A DNA stretch of 64,000 bases. Source: Fasciola hepatica. Lineage: Eukaryota > Platyhelminthes > Trematoda > Plagiorchiida > Fasciolidae. The stretch covers positions 4,189,501-4,253,500 of the forward strand of contig CANUEZ040000180.1 of assembly GCA_948099385.1 (NCBI GenBank). The letters are read 5' to 3'. The position numbers and the translations under genes are program-made. Positions 22,500 to 32,569 of this stretch are shown here, piece by piece (positions within the stretch are counted from its first letter, which is position 1; every line of letters starts with the position of its first letter). The notes below the pieces were generated by a model that was not told the DNA's origin, did not search any database, and was given only the letters and a program-made list of their open reading frames with translations.

Positions 22500-24235
22500 G
22501 GATGGGAGGTCAACAGATAGGCTAACAGCGTTCGCGCCACTGGGTTCGATTCTGAGCCACATATCTCAATGTCTCTGACCAACAGCAATCCTGATCTTTT
22601 GGGCCCCAACCAGGAAGACGGGATGCACCAACGGAAGTCAAAGCCGAAGCTAACTTCTTCATGCCCCTGCGCCAAGTCATAGCCTGACCGCCGCGCCGCC
22701 TCTTCCAGCCTTGCCCAGCATGTACAAAAAGAGCAGGAAAAAGTAAACGATGGACGGGCATGGGCTAAACATATCCGAACCATCGGAGGCGGTGTAGAGC
22801 GATTATCTTGATCAGAAGCGACTGTCAGCACTGAACACGACGACTAACCTTGTCATTGCTCATCCAATTCCCCCACCAGACACGAGCAATGTTTCGGTGA
22901 CACCGGTGGTCGAATACAGAAAGCCGCCGGGCATCCTCGACGCGGAGGGGTCGGATCTCGCAACCGTAAAGAAGAACACAGCGAACTGTGGCACTGTACA
23001 CCTTTCCTTTGAAAGAAAACCAGATGTCATTACGGTCCCACAGATGACGCAGGTTCGCGGAAGCTGCTCTGACTCTCAAAATTCGTGATGTGATGTCCTC
23101 CCCAACATCACCACCAGCTGTGATCAAGCTCCCGGGGTACTGAAAGCCATTGACCATCTCTAACCGATCACCACTAATGGTAAGTGCAGACACAGACTTC
23201 TGCCAATCTTGAAGAAGTACCTTGCATTTTGAAGGCGCAAAGTACATACCCAATCGGGGCACCTCAATCACCAAGCTGTTCAGTGCTTGTTGAATTGCCT
23301 GTGCACAATCGCTCAGCAAGTCGATAGCATTGGCGTACTCCAAGTCAAAAACTATTCCCTGGGAGGAGTTCAACCCACCGTTTGGAAGACCAGACAAAGC
23401 GCTCTGTATGACATCCTCAAAAACAGAGATATAGGGCAACCTTGTCGTACTCCACAGGAGACACCAAAGGGTGGCGAAAGTTGATCATAAGCCGTAACCC
23501 GACCTAAGGCGTGAAGATACAACTCTTTGAGGACCGACACATACTTCTCAGGTACACCATTCCTTAATAAACAGTGCCATAGTGCAAACCTATCGACAGA
23601 GTCGAAGGCCGTGCAAATTTCCCCAAAAAACGATTGTTGGCTTTTAAAAGGCGTAACGGTGCTCTAACAGGTGTCGGAGGGTGTATATTTGACCGATGCA
23701 TCCATGACCGGTCCGAAACCCAGCCTGTTTCCGCGATTTCGTTCATCACGCGCGTTGTACGACCTGCTAAGAATGACAGACGCTAACAGCTTAGACACCA
23801 TCGGGATTAGGCTTATATTCCTATGGTTGGCGCAGTCACTGCGCGATCCCTTATTGAAGATGGAAACAACGATCGATTCCCCCACAAGGAGGGAGCTTTC
23901 TCAGAGTGCCAGACCTTGCAGAACAAAACTTGAAGCTTTCTAACGAGCTCCATTCTATCATCTTTATATAGCGCTATAGGAAGGCCGTCGGAGCCCAGCG
24001 TCTTATGACGTTCTGTGACTTGGATTTTCTTGGGGATTTTCGCCTGAGAAGTGGGATCTGTCGAAGCAGACCACGTGACGTGTGCTGGAACAGTTGTGCG
24101 AGGAGCTGATGCTGGAGACCAGCTAAACTGCGATTGGAAGGTAGGTTTAGATAAACAGTGTAGGACACAGTCGAAATGAAAGATATCCACGATTGCGTGT
24201 AAGCTTTTTCTGGGTTTTATGTAAACATCGACCAT
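22500..24235 (-). pseudogene. RTE-clade reverse transcriptase, inactive
   Basis: Minus-strand order: GSDGLPIALYKDD (linker), VWHSEKAPSLWGN, an NHRNISLIPMVSKLLASVIL block, TAFDSVDRFALWHCLL (motif A), GVSCGVRQGCPISLF (motif B), then VFDLEYANAIDLLSD, where motif C YADD is changed to YANA, then GNGFQYPGSLITAGGD-like and YSATVRCVLLYGCE blocks. The C-terminus reads RRRGGQAMTWRRGMKK and GASRLPGWGPKDQDC. Several frames are used. The copy is 5'-truncated at about 24,235 and lacks endonuclease. A GTT-rich stretch near 22,370-22,385 may be its 3' tail, close to the 5' end of the LINE at 22,316. Confidence 0.88.
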
Positions 24236-24245
24236 CGATGTTTAC
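24221..24245. repeat. Palindrome at the junction of two opposed RTE copies
   Basis: GTAAACATCGA and TCGATGTTTAC form perfect 11-base inverted arms around a 3-base loop. It sits where the minus-strand RTE (to the left) meets the plus-strand RTE tail (to the right). Confidence 0.85.
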
Positions 24246-24249
24246 GTAG

Positions 24250-24850
24250 TATCGCTAGGATTGGGTGGAATAGCCGGGTAAGCAACGATGAGGTCAGAAA
24301 GCGAGTATTGGGTACTAATTCAGAGAACATTCTGTCACAGCGTATCCAGCTTAGTAGACTTCGTTGGTTGGGACACGTGTCACGTATGGCAAACACACGT
24401 CTACCGTACCGTGTCCTATTCTCCGCCCCTCCTAGGGAGTGGAAGAGACGACGTGGAGGTCAACAAATGACGTGGCAGCGAGGAATGAGAAAATGTACAG
24501 CAGACTTAGGAAAAGTAGGTGCTTCACGTCTTCGTGGTTGGGGTCCAAAAGATCCGTCTACCAGTTGGCTCGAGACACTGAGGGATATGGCAGCGAACCG
24601 TGAACAGTGGCGATCGTGTTGTCACTTTCTGTCGAATAAGAATGACTGATTGATGTGTGTTTGTACAGTTAGACTGTGTATTCCGTGTGTTGGCTACTAG
24701 GGCATTCTTTCCTTTTCCCATTTTTGTAGGTCCAGTGGCTGTCCATCTTGTATATTCATACTTTGTAAATCAACGTGCAACATGGTGAGAAAGGCAGTGG
24801 TCAGTGGAGTTTGCCCTTCTGTTTAACACTGTACGATGATGATGATGATT
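24250..24850 (+). pseudogene. RTE-clade C-terminal tail and 3' end
   Basis: Reading SNDEVRKRVLGTNSENI, then RLRWLGHVSRMANTRLPYR, WKRRRGGQQMTWQRGMRK, GASRLRGWGPKDPSTSW and ANREQWRSCCHFLS, ending in a stop at 24,649. It is homologous block for block to the C-terminus of the minus-strand copy at 22,522-22,831. About 200 bp of 3' UTR follow, ending in a GAT microsatellite near 24,836-24,848, typical of RTE 3' ends. The palm and endonuclease are missing, so it is a 5'-truncated insertion. Confidence 0.85.
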
Positions 24851-24896
24851 CGCCAACCGGTTGTTTGGAAAAAGTTTATAGTTTATACTCATAGGC

Positions 24897-25233
24897 TGTG
24901 TTGCATTTAATTAATATCGTATTAAGCACGACTTCATATCGTTCAGTCGTTGAACATGGACTATTGCTTAACTGTATGATGATTACACAGCGCAGTCGCC
25001 ATTTGATTGTTGCTCTTTAAAACTTCTATCGCACGCTCTCGCTAAACATAACTAAACTGTTTCCGCTTCTGATCGCTTTCTCATTATTCCTAGTAGTGTA
25101 GAATCGTTTTTCTGGTTATCGCTTTCGCGCACAATCGAGCATTTGAGTGACGGGCAAGCGGTTTTGTTGGAATAGGAGGGACAGACAAACATGTTCAGAA
25201 AGGAAACAGCGTGATAAAGCAATCAGCCTTACA
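24897..25233 (+). repeat. Decayed solo LTR related to the 31.2-kb LTR family
   Basis: Aligns with the LTRs at 31,196-31,503 in order: TATTGCTTAACTG versus TATTGTTTAACTG, GCCATTTGATTGTTGCTCTT versus GCCATTTGACCGTTGCTCTT, CGCACGCTCTCGC, a TCTCATTATTC block and an AGGAAACAGCG block. The end is AATCAGCCTTACA versus AATCAACCTTACA. No primer-binding site follows, so it is read as a solo LTR. The 5' end is uncertain and no target duplication was recognised. Confidence 0.7.
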
Positions 25234-25974
25234 GTATGACCATTGTTGCTGTCCAATTTTATATAAATCAATCGTTTATTGTAAACGTTTGCCGCTTTTA
25301 GGCGGGATAGTAGTTTCGCTTCCTATCAACGAAGTCACACTAATATCTGACAGCTAGATTCTGTTTAATAAGCTAAGGACCCTTGATATTTATTTCGGTC
25401 AATTTAAGCTACAAACTTCATTTTGAAATCCATTTGATACTATTTTAACTAAACGGTTCACGAATTTTCACGGTTTGCTTTTCCCAAAGTATTTTTAAAT
25501 ACCGTGTAAATACTAAATACTTCTCGGGTTCTTTTATCAATGCAACGACCAGCTTGAATGTGGTCTGAATAACTGGACCACCACTGTTCTTCATTTGCTT
25601 CATTCATCGTTACCTGAACGAAAGTGTTTCGGCGAATAGCACACGTTAGGTTCTCACTGATTTACTCAAAACACTTGTCTTGTGATGGATAATCACCAAA
25701 ATTCGAAAAGAGGCCAAGCCTCCGGAGTATTTAGTTTAAAAGCGTACCGGTCGGTTGTCAACTAAGAAACATATCCGGATGCACTTCTCGCTTTGCGTAG
25801 CTGCACTAACCGCGTTAACAAATCGTACCAAATCGTTTTGTTGCGGTAACTTTTATTTTATTCTTAGTATCGATCAGACAAATGTTGATTATCACTTGTG
25901 CACTGCAATTAGTAGCACCCCCCACAAAGGATCATTTCGATACGCTTGCTGTTCAACCACCGGAACATCACCGC
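25234..25974. other. No recognisable feature
   Basis: AT-rich sequence without a recognised coding or repeat signature. It separates the solo LTR from the Gypsy pol tail. Confidence 0.3.
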
Positions 25975-26349
25975 TATCCTGGTTGACTGTCCCGGGCCGT
26001 CTTTCGGAAACGGCACAACAGATCTTCAAAATACGATCCTCTGGTGGAAGTGGAGCTGGTCTCGTGCAACCCACAGTACGTTCTCATTGTGCATGCAGAT
26101 GACAAACAGGAAACAGTGTCACTTCGCCGGCTAGCACCCAAAGGGGCCGAGTCACCGACGGAATCCAGACCGGAGCAACCAGAAAACCTACCGTCCTCCA
26201 CGGATCAGCACGATACTCTGGAGGGCCAAGAGACCACCGGCGGAATGAACGGATTAATGAATGGACGTGCTTTTACTCTCGAGGAATCGACTTCATCCGC
26301 TTCCGATCATTCAAGCCTACTAGCTCAACCTGCGAAACAGAAAGTATAG
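25975..26349 (+). pseudogene. Possible C-terminal tail of a Gypsy pol
   Basis: The frame reads VEVELVSCNPQYVLIVHADD, then ETVSLRRLAPKGAESPTES, followed by a proline- and serine-rich, acidic tail to a stop at 26,347-26,349. A 'V..C.P..V.VR..DGR..TVSLR.LAP' block followed by a disordered tail resembles the post-integrase end of some flatworm Gypsy polyproteins. No integrase core precedes it; upstream frames are broken. It might instead be a host exon, since the frame is clean for about 100 codons. Confidence 0.45.
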
Positions 26350-26608
26350 CTATGCACAGACGCTGTCACACTTAACACAGTCCGTATTGTTGTCAAAACA
26401 CTGAACGAATCACTTTCGATTTCAGCCGGGGTGAACGTCATGATATTATCATCCCATCATTGAGTTTCTCTATTTACATTTCAGCTGCTGTACGCTTGAT
26501 GTTATTCAAGTAAAGCACTCATTAGCACTCTTTGATTTTACTGTTCGCTACTCCTAATTTGCCGCTGCCACATTCACAACCGGTGGTATAAAGTTTTATC
26601 AATTCCAA

Positions 26609-26950
26609 TCACCGTATTTGACCTGTTACACTGAAAATGCACTGAACCAGTTCATCAAATACAGCTTCACATCTGGGGAAGTTTATTCTGCCGATAGTAT
26701 CCGTTTTCGACAGAAAAATGACGTCTGTTGTAAGCGTTTCCATTTCAAGTCCACTGTTTTTCTTTGACCGTTTGAACAGTTCTTTAAGGTTCTCAGTCTG
26801 ATTTCCCAAAAGATATTCATGAGAGTAAATAATTGAGTTGTTTGGTTTTTTGATGATTTGGCTCCTTTGTTTTCTCAACACTTTTGGATGAGTATTACTA
26901 ATTAGACCGAACATTTTGCAGCCATTCATTCTCACCTCGCTTTCTTTCAT
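26609..26950 (-). CDS. Candidate host exon, unidentified
   Basis: An uninterrupted 113-codon minus-strand frame with balanced amino-acid composition in the low-repeat island. It contains blocks such as NGCKMFGLISNTHPKVL and TIGRINFPRCEAVFDELVQC. A GTAACAG|GTCAAA stretch near 26,617-26,630 could serve as a splice donor, which would make it an internal exon of a gene divergent from the CEP63-like exons at 27,515. No family was recognised, and a chance open frame cannot be excluded. Confidence 0.3.
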   Translation of the reverse strand: MKESEVRMNGCKMFGLISNTHPKVLRKQRSQIIKKPNNSIIYSHEYLLGNQTENLKELFKRSKKNSGLEMETLTTDVIFLSKTDTIGRINFPRCEAVFDELVQCIFSVTGQIR

Positions 26951-27514
26951 CTGCTTAAATCTTACTTTCTGTCATTGCTCGCAGCCATTTTTCGGTTTCA
27001 TAGACAGATGGAGCCATCTGCAAGCATCTGTCAGTGAAATAAGGAAAACAGCCTGCGAAAGTAAAAGAAAAAGTTACTAGCCTTCTTCATTTTGCAATGT
27101 AAAGCACTCGGTGTCATTGTTGTCAAAACACTGAGGTCCTATTACAGGAAGATTGTTTGACCTGTTACATATTCAACGGGATCAACGGTTCGCCATCTTC
27201 ACTTAGGTTTCCCATCAAATATCAACAGTCCATGTTTGTTTCAAACCACAGTATACTGACTCCCATAAGAACCTCCGCAAATAGTTGCATATCACGGTCA
27301 CAAAAACACATTCATGAGTAACTAAATGCCACTAATTTTCGATACTTACCACCAACTAGGTTGAGACTGTTACTCGTAAACTGCAAAGTATGTTCTTTTC
27401 ATTCCAGGTCAGCCATCAACTCCTCTCAGTAATCCATGAAGAGCTGAGCAATGCAAAAAAATCATTCACCGGTCACAGAGTAACTTCGGTTTGATGAATA
27501 TTTCAACTCGGCAG

Positions 27515-27716
27515 GTTAAAAAATTTCGCATTTCTCGTGCCCCATTTGCCCGAGTTTGAAGGTGAATTACAAGATTTACTGATCGAAATTGACAAACTCA
27601 TTGAAAGAAAAAGAACCGAATGGGAAACTGAATTGAAGAACTTGGAACGTAAACTGCAGCTAAAGGTTAGAGAAAATCAGGAGCTACAAACTTTGATATC
27701 CACCAAAGAGTCAGAG
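27515..27716 (+). CDS. CEP63: CEP63/DEUP1-like centrosomal protein, exon with N-terminal domain
   Basis: The exon is bounded by a CAG acceptor ending at 27,514 and a GAG|GTATG donor at 27,716/27,717. It encodes a coiled-coil-like peptide in which FEGELQDLLIEIDKL and RKRTEWETELKNLERKL align with the conserved start of vertebrate CEP63 and its paralogue DEUP1 (E-L-Q-E-L...ID...HK-K-S-E-W-E). CEP63 family proteins recruit CEP152 for centriole duplication. No in-frame ATG lies in this exon and a stop precedes it at 27,495-27,497, so an upstream exon or trans-spliced leader must supply the start. The next exon follows after only 44 bases in phase 0. The alignment is from memory of the family, so the exact orthologue is uncertain. 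Confidence 0.6.
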
Positions 27717-27760
27717 GTATGCATGTAAGATAATTCTTAAAAACAAAAAAACGGATTTAG
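27717..27760 (+). other. 44-base GT-AG intron
   Basis: Starts GTATGC and ends GATTTAG, joining two phase-0 coding exons of the CEP63-like gene. Introns this short are common in the 5' parts of flatworm genes. Confidence 0.65.
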
Positions 27761-27993
27761 CTCAAAGAAGCCGCATCCAGACTGCGTTTAATGGAACACA
27801 ATTTCCCTGGAGGTAGTCCTGAAGAAGAGCTGAATGCGATAAAGAGCAAAGTTGATAAAATGCGTCGTGGCTATGAAATTCTACAAAAGAAGTACCACAA
27901 GCAACTGGGAACCGAAAAAGAACAAAGTTCTCGTGCTTTATGTCAGTTAGAACAAACTAATTCACTACTGAAACAAGAACTAGAGGACCTAAG
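27761..27993 (+). CDS. CEP63: CEP63/DEUP1-like centrosomal protein, second coding exon
   Basis: Begins after a TTTAG acceptor (27,756-27,760) in phase 0 and ends at CTAAG|GTATTT (27,993/27,994), splitting an Arg codon. The peptide continues the coiled coil: LKEAASRLRLMEHN, then EEELNAIKSKVDKM, RRGYEILQKKYHKQL, and LEQTNSLLKQELEDLR. The KxxYExLQKK block corresponds to the LKRSYEKLQKKQ region of CEP63. The following exon was not found in the next 1.3 kb. If the gene continues, its next intron contains the retroelements from 29.3 kb on; alternatively the gene is truncated. Confidence 0.6.
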
Positions 27994-29333
27994 GTATTTG
28001 CATATTTCAGCCTTGTGTGATGCAACTTTTCCCATGTTTTTGTGATTTAAAGAGTTTTATACTTCCTCTTATCGTTCTGACTCGTTCGTCGGTGTCTGCT
28101 TAAATATTGTGATCAGTATCCTACGTAGCTGATCTAAACTGTCGGACCACGTCCCTTGCACTTGTCGTCAAAACCGTTACACTACTTGAAGGGCCAACAG
28201 GTAACTTATTAGTTATGTAAATGCTTTCCTCATGTAAGCCGTTTTCAAATTCTGAGTTAATCCAGAAAGATGATGGGTCGCTGTGTATTTTTTTACTTTT
28301 ATCGTCTTCATTGCGTTTCGCATTTGTGCATTTCCAATAGAATCAAACAATGAGTTGATGTTACGGTAGCAATTTTAGATCAGTATTTTCTGGATATAAT
28401 CCATCCCTTGATAGACTACATGCATCAGGTGCAACAGTGAGTAATATCAACGGATTTGCTTAGATTCATGGTCCTGGAATAGAGCGGATAACAGTGTGAC
28501 AGTTATGGAACTTAGAGCAACAATGGTCTATGGCATTCGTCTGTAGTTACTGAGGCTTTAGAAATAAGATAATTGTTTTAGTTACGTAATTCGTACAGTT
28601 TTGCTGCATTTTCGGGGAACGCTGCTAATGGAATGAAAATAAAACTAGAAGTTTTGATGCATGGTCGGAGGCTGATAGCCTTCTTTTAAATGACCTAATA
28701 TGTGTTTGTCGCAAAGCAGACATAGATTACCGTACTTTTCGACGGGTTGTGTTTCACCAAAGTATCGAATCCAAGAGAGGTGAAATTCGGGTTATTCATC
28801 TATTGTCTTGTTTTCTTGTGTATTTATTCATCAAACACAATCCTTGCGCTCTTATCCAGGTTTACCTCATATATAAGTCACAGATGTATGTTATTATTAT
28901 TTTCGCATCATTTTTTAGAGATCCTCGTTTATGATCTGTCTGGTAAAAGTTTAAAGAACATAAATGAATACTGATGATGTCATTGACGGTTAAACGCACC
29001 ATAAAATAAATTGGCTAAGGACACTCGTTGATGGGAAATAACACTTTTTAGTTCGGTGGCCTACCAACGTGTAGTACCAGTGTGTGGATTTCTGAGAAGA
29101 ACTAGGTCTACTCTTCAGTGGTTATTTGACACTGTGTTAACGGGTAATTCACAAAGCGTTAAATGCACTGCATATTTTCTTCTTGAAACTTTTTATGTCG
29201 CAACGTTGTATTCCCTTTCATGTTTTTATGCTCGAATACATTGTACTGTTGTCGCATTCCTTCAGAAAAAGAACTGTAAATCCGTCTATAGTGCTAGTTT
29301 GATGAGATTCAGTTCTCTTGGTCGAGCCCTACC
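27994..29333. other. AT-rich, apparently single-copy sequence
   Basis: No repeat family or exon was recognised. Short frames at 28,747-28,974 and 29,056-29,300 show nothing familiar. It is interpreted as intron or intergenic sequence after the CEP63-like exons. Confidence 0.35.
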
Positions 29334-30346
29334 GAAGTTGCAACTTGTTAGGATAACTCAAAGCCTTAGCTTCTTGGTCACGAAGTCGCGTATTATCTTG
29401 TCGTTGAATAAGTGTGGAGAGGCGGTGTAGACGAATAAAAAGTGAAAATTCGTCTGAATTATGTAGTAGTTTGAGAAGTTTATGGTACTTCTTATGGAGT
29501 GGCGAGACAGGCGACCTCTTTTTAAGTACAGCCTGGGCAGTATTGGACAATTTCTCCAGCCAATCGGAAAAGAAGGAGTAGACAATATCCGCAGCATGCT
29601 GGGGGTCCTGGGTGCGGAAACAATCACCCCAGTCTTTCTGCCGAATAAGCGTGACTAGCAAGGCCCAATTTCTGCATAGGAATGTATTGTTGGAGGGGTG
29701 TGCGGGACTAGGTGGGCCACTAAGGGGCAGATGGCAGATAACCATTTTATGGTAACTACCGGGTACATTTCGTGTTACGGTCACGTCGATGAGAGGCATG
29801 TTATGAGTAGATACCATATCTAGTATGTTCCCATTTCTGGTAGGTTCGGCAACATGTTTTGTCCAGCCGCCAAGATTAACGCTAGTGACCAGGTCCATAA
29901 GATTGGGATTAGCCGAGAGAGTGGGCCAACAGATGTGAGGGAGATTAAAGTCACCTGCAATAAGCTTGATTCCAGAAGGAAGCAAAGAGAGGTATTAGAA
30001 AGACCTAATGAGAAGTGGAAACAAGGAACTGGGGAATTTGGTGATTGATACACGCAGCCAATGTGAAGAACAGTGGTTTGGAGGTTCATAGTGAACCAGA
30101 GAGAATCGGGAATAGAATCGAGTGCCGTATGTAAAAGAGGGGTCGTGGTGTAGACTTCCTTGACGCAGGCTAGGCACAAGAACTTCACCGGAATACCCAT
30201 GGCGGCAACTTCAATATGTCATATCAGTTAAGTTCACTGCGATTAATACGGTTAACGTCGCGTCATGGAGCTGCCCACTGTTGGACAGCTGAACCTGCAA
30301 GCTGGCGCATCTGAAGTTGAATACTGGGTTTAACTTTTCGGGTTAT
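29334..30346 (-). mobile_element. Second copy of the LINE 5' region (endonuclease)
   Basis: This segment repeats 21,304-22,316 with a constant offset of 8,030 bases and only about three substitutions noticed by eye (for example GGATGACTC versus GGATAACTC). It carries the same split endonuclease frames (29,329-29,985 and 29,820-30,200), with the GDFN box intact and SYH in place of SDH. On its 5' side it ends exactly where the other copy ends, after ATAACCCGAA read on the minus strand. On its 3' side it stops inside the linker before the RT, so the reverse transcriptase and 3' tail are absent. Confidence 0.92.
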
Positions 30347-30417
30347 GGCGTAGCATACGGAGGAGTGCGAAGAAGGAAAAAAGGGGTGCATTCTTCTTGA
30401 CTGCTCACGGCAGTTAA

Positions 30418-31195
30418 TTGTATTCGTCGGTCAAAAACCTCGCACACCCAACAGTCCCCGCTGCAGTTCCCTTAGACGAGCTGAAGGCTCTAAGCCACGT
30501 GGTTTCGGTGGCTCGTGCCAAATTTCATTCGCTGGTTCGTGGTCCCGTCAAGAAGTCCCGTGAGTCCTTCCTGATACTACAGACACAGGCTTCAAGGTGT
30601 AATTGAGGTGATTAGTTGGGAGCCCGATTGCTCGACCACCTCCTTACCGGTATAAATCGTTTGGAGTTTCAAAAAAAACTGTTACTGAAGCCTGACCCCA
30701 AATTCTCTGAGGCCCAGTCGACCCGCGATAAATGCGATGGCGTAGCCGATGCGATGGCTGTACATCTCGTAGTGCACTGCCAAAACGTTCGTCCCCGCAA
30801 ACCAGCCCCTTCAAATCAGACGTCTCAACCGAAGCCCGCTAACAAAATACTTCCTGAGCGCAAACCAGCACAACCGATAAGATGCTTCTCGTGCGGCGAA
30901 TTTCACCTACGGTCCACTTCCCGCTTTTTTAATGATGCATGCCACTCTTTTGGGAAGGTTGATCATATCAGCGAGGTGGGCAGTCAATCCAAGTGCAATG
31001 TGACGAACGTCACTCCTGGAGATCCGGAAACTGATGACAGTTCGGTATACAAACTGAAGATTTCGAGGGAATCGAACCAATTCCTGTACAGATCAGTCCG
31101 GTTCCAATGAAGCTGTAAACATCAGATCATTGTGGATACCGGGAGCTACGGGTTCATTTCTTCGAACCCAATGTTTGACTTGGTTCAACCCAGTG
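30418..31195 (+). pseudogene. Gypsy gag and protease start, interrupted
   Basis: Frames at 30,418-30,606 (AVPLDELKALSHVVSVARAK and FHSLVRGP, capsid) and 30,616-31,110 (LLDHLLTGINRLEFQKKLLL, a basic linker, then CFSCGEFHLRSTSRFFNDAC, then a second degenerate knuckle HSFGKVDHISEV) form gag with zinc knuckles. At 31,120-31,195 a third frame reads QIIVDTGSYGFISS, the aspartic protease active site (DTGS). At 31,195 it is cut by the LTR element at 31,196-32,565. Stops and frameshifts show it was dead or decaying. Confidence 0.85.
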
Positions 31196-31503
31196 TGTAG
31201 CGGTTGCCATCTTCGTTCATACTTTTACCACGTTTATTGTTTAACTGAACGCTGACTGCCAAGCGCGGTGGCCATTTGACCGTTGCTCTTGCGCACGCTC
31301 TCACGCACGCTCCCAAATACACGCTAACCACTATCTCTCCCAATCGCCTTCTCGTTCTCACGGGTCGTGGAGAATACTGTTCTGGTTAACATATTTGTGC
31401 AGTGCCGCACATTAGAGTAACGTGCAGGTGGTCCACGCAGTACAAAGGACCGAAGCACGCGTTTACTAAGGAAACCGCGATGTAAGGTCTAATCAACCTT
31501 ACA
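31196..31503 (+). repeat. 5' LTR of the short element
   Basis: 308 bp, TGTAGCGG...CTTACA, identical to the 3' LTR at 32,258-32,565 by eye. A decayed relative is at 24,897-25,233. Confidence 0.93.
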
Positions 31504-31505
31504 AT

Positions 31506-31523
31506 TGGTGAGCCCGACGTGAT
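31506..31523 (+). other. Primer-binding site of the short LTR element
   Basis: TGGTGAGCCCGACGTGAT starts two bases after the 5' LTR end (ATT spacer overlap), the usual position and TGG start for tRNA priming of minus-strand synthesis. Confidence 0.8.
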
Positions 31524-32257
31524 CCTCAGGTCACGTGAGTTTCCTTGTTTTCTACCGTTCAAGGTCCCGTCTGCGTACGTTTTTGTGTGTTTTATTGTTT
31601 CCCTATCTTGATTTTTTTTTCTTTCGGTTGGTTTACCAAATAATATTTTTTTTCGTCCATACATATTTTGTGTGTCTAATTCGTCGTGATTTTTTTTTCT
31701 CGCCATGGATTCACCAAAAAAACAGACCCGTGAAATTACAATCTGTAGTTATGGTTTCATTTTCTTCTGGTCTCCTAGCGACTACAACAACACCGAACAT
31801 CGTTCGTGTGTTGTTATTACGGTCCAACATCCGCCCGCGCCCTCAGGCGCTATTTTGTTCCAGTTTACCTTGCCCTCTCTCAGACGGATCTAACAAGTCA
31901 CATTGGCTTCATCCGTAGCCTGGCTGACTCCCGTGCACGTTCAAGGAGCCAACCGCTCGCTGGACAACGAGACGATTGGTCAGCCTGGCACTGGAAACGG
32001 CAGCTGGACGCCTTTTTGGATGGACCTGACGAGGCATTTTCCGGCTTGCATTCGTATGAGACCCGCGGGCGCCAAAACACAATTGGACCCACGCACATCG
32101 GACCTCGAGAGTGCAGGCACCGGTAAACTCATCAGCAGTCGTTCGACGTCAACAACAATATAACGGAGAAGCTATGAGGAGTTCCTGGACAACCAATAGT
32201 TCCGGCTTACCATCACGATCGAAGCCCAACTCCGTCGGACTTCTAGGAGGAGGCCCC

Positions 32258-32565
32258 TGTAGCGGTTGCCATCTTCGTTCATACTTTTACCACGTTTATT
32301 GTTTAACTGAACGCTGACTGCCAAGCGCGGTGGCCATTTGACCGTTGCTCTTGCGCACGCTCTCACGCACGCTCCCAAATACACGCTAACCACTATCTCT
32401 CCCAATCGCCTTCTCGTTCTCACGGGTCGTGGAGAATACTGTTCTGGTTAACATATTTGTGCAGTGCCGCACATTAGAGTAACGTGCAGGTGGTCCACGC
32501 AGTACAAAGGACCGAAGCACGCGTTTACTAAGGAAACCGCGATGTAAGGTCTAATCAACCTTACA
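32258..32565 (+). repeat. 3' LTR of the short element
   Basis: Identical to 31,196-31,503. It is followed by the AGTG target duplication and then by the remainder of the interrupted Gypsy element. Confidence 0.93.
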
Positions 32566-32569
32566 AGTG

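Larger units (their letters stand above)
31196..32565 (+). mobile_element. Young short non-autonomous LTR retrotransposon
   Basis: A 1,370-bp element with 308-bp LTRs (31,196-31,503 and 32,258-32,565) that appear identical base for base, beginning TGTAGCGG and ending CTTACA. It is flanked by perfect 4-bp duplications AGTG (31,192-31,195 and 32,566-32,569), as is common for Ty3/Gypsy. A primer-binding site (TGGTGAGCCCGACGTGAT from 31,506) follows the 5' LTR and a purine-rich tract (AGGAGGAGG, 32,246-32,254) precedes the 3' LTR. The 754-bp interior has a short frame from 31,705 (MDSPKKQTREITICSYG) but no protease, RT or integrase. It must use enzymes supplied in trans. Confidence 0.93.

Noticed and set aside
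25755..26102. 115-codon plus-strand frame as a host gene
   Set aside because: Overlaps other frames of equal quality, with no recognised domain; the better supported frame is 26,044-26,349.
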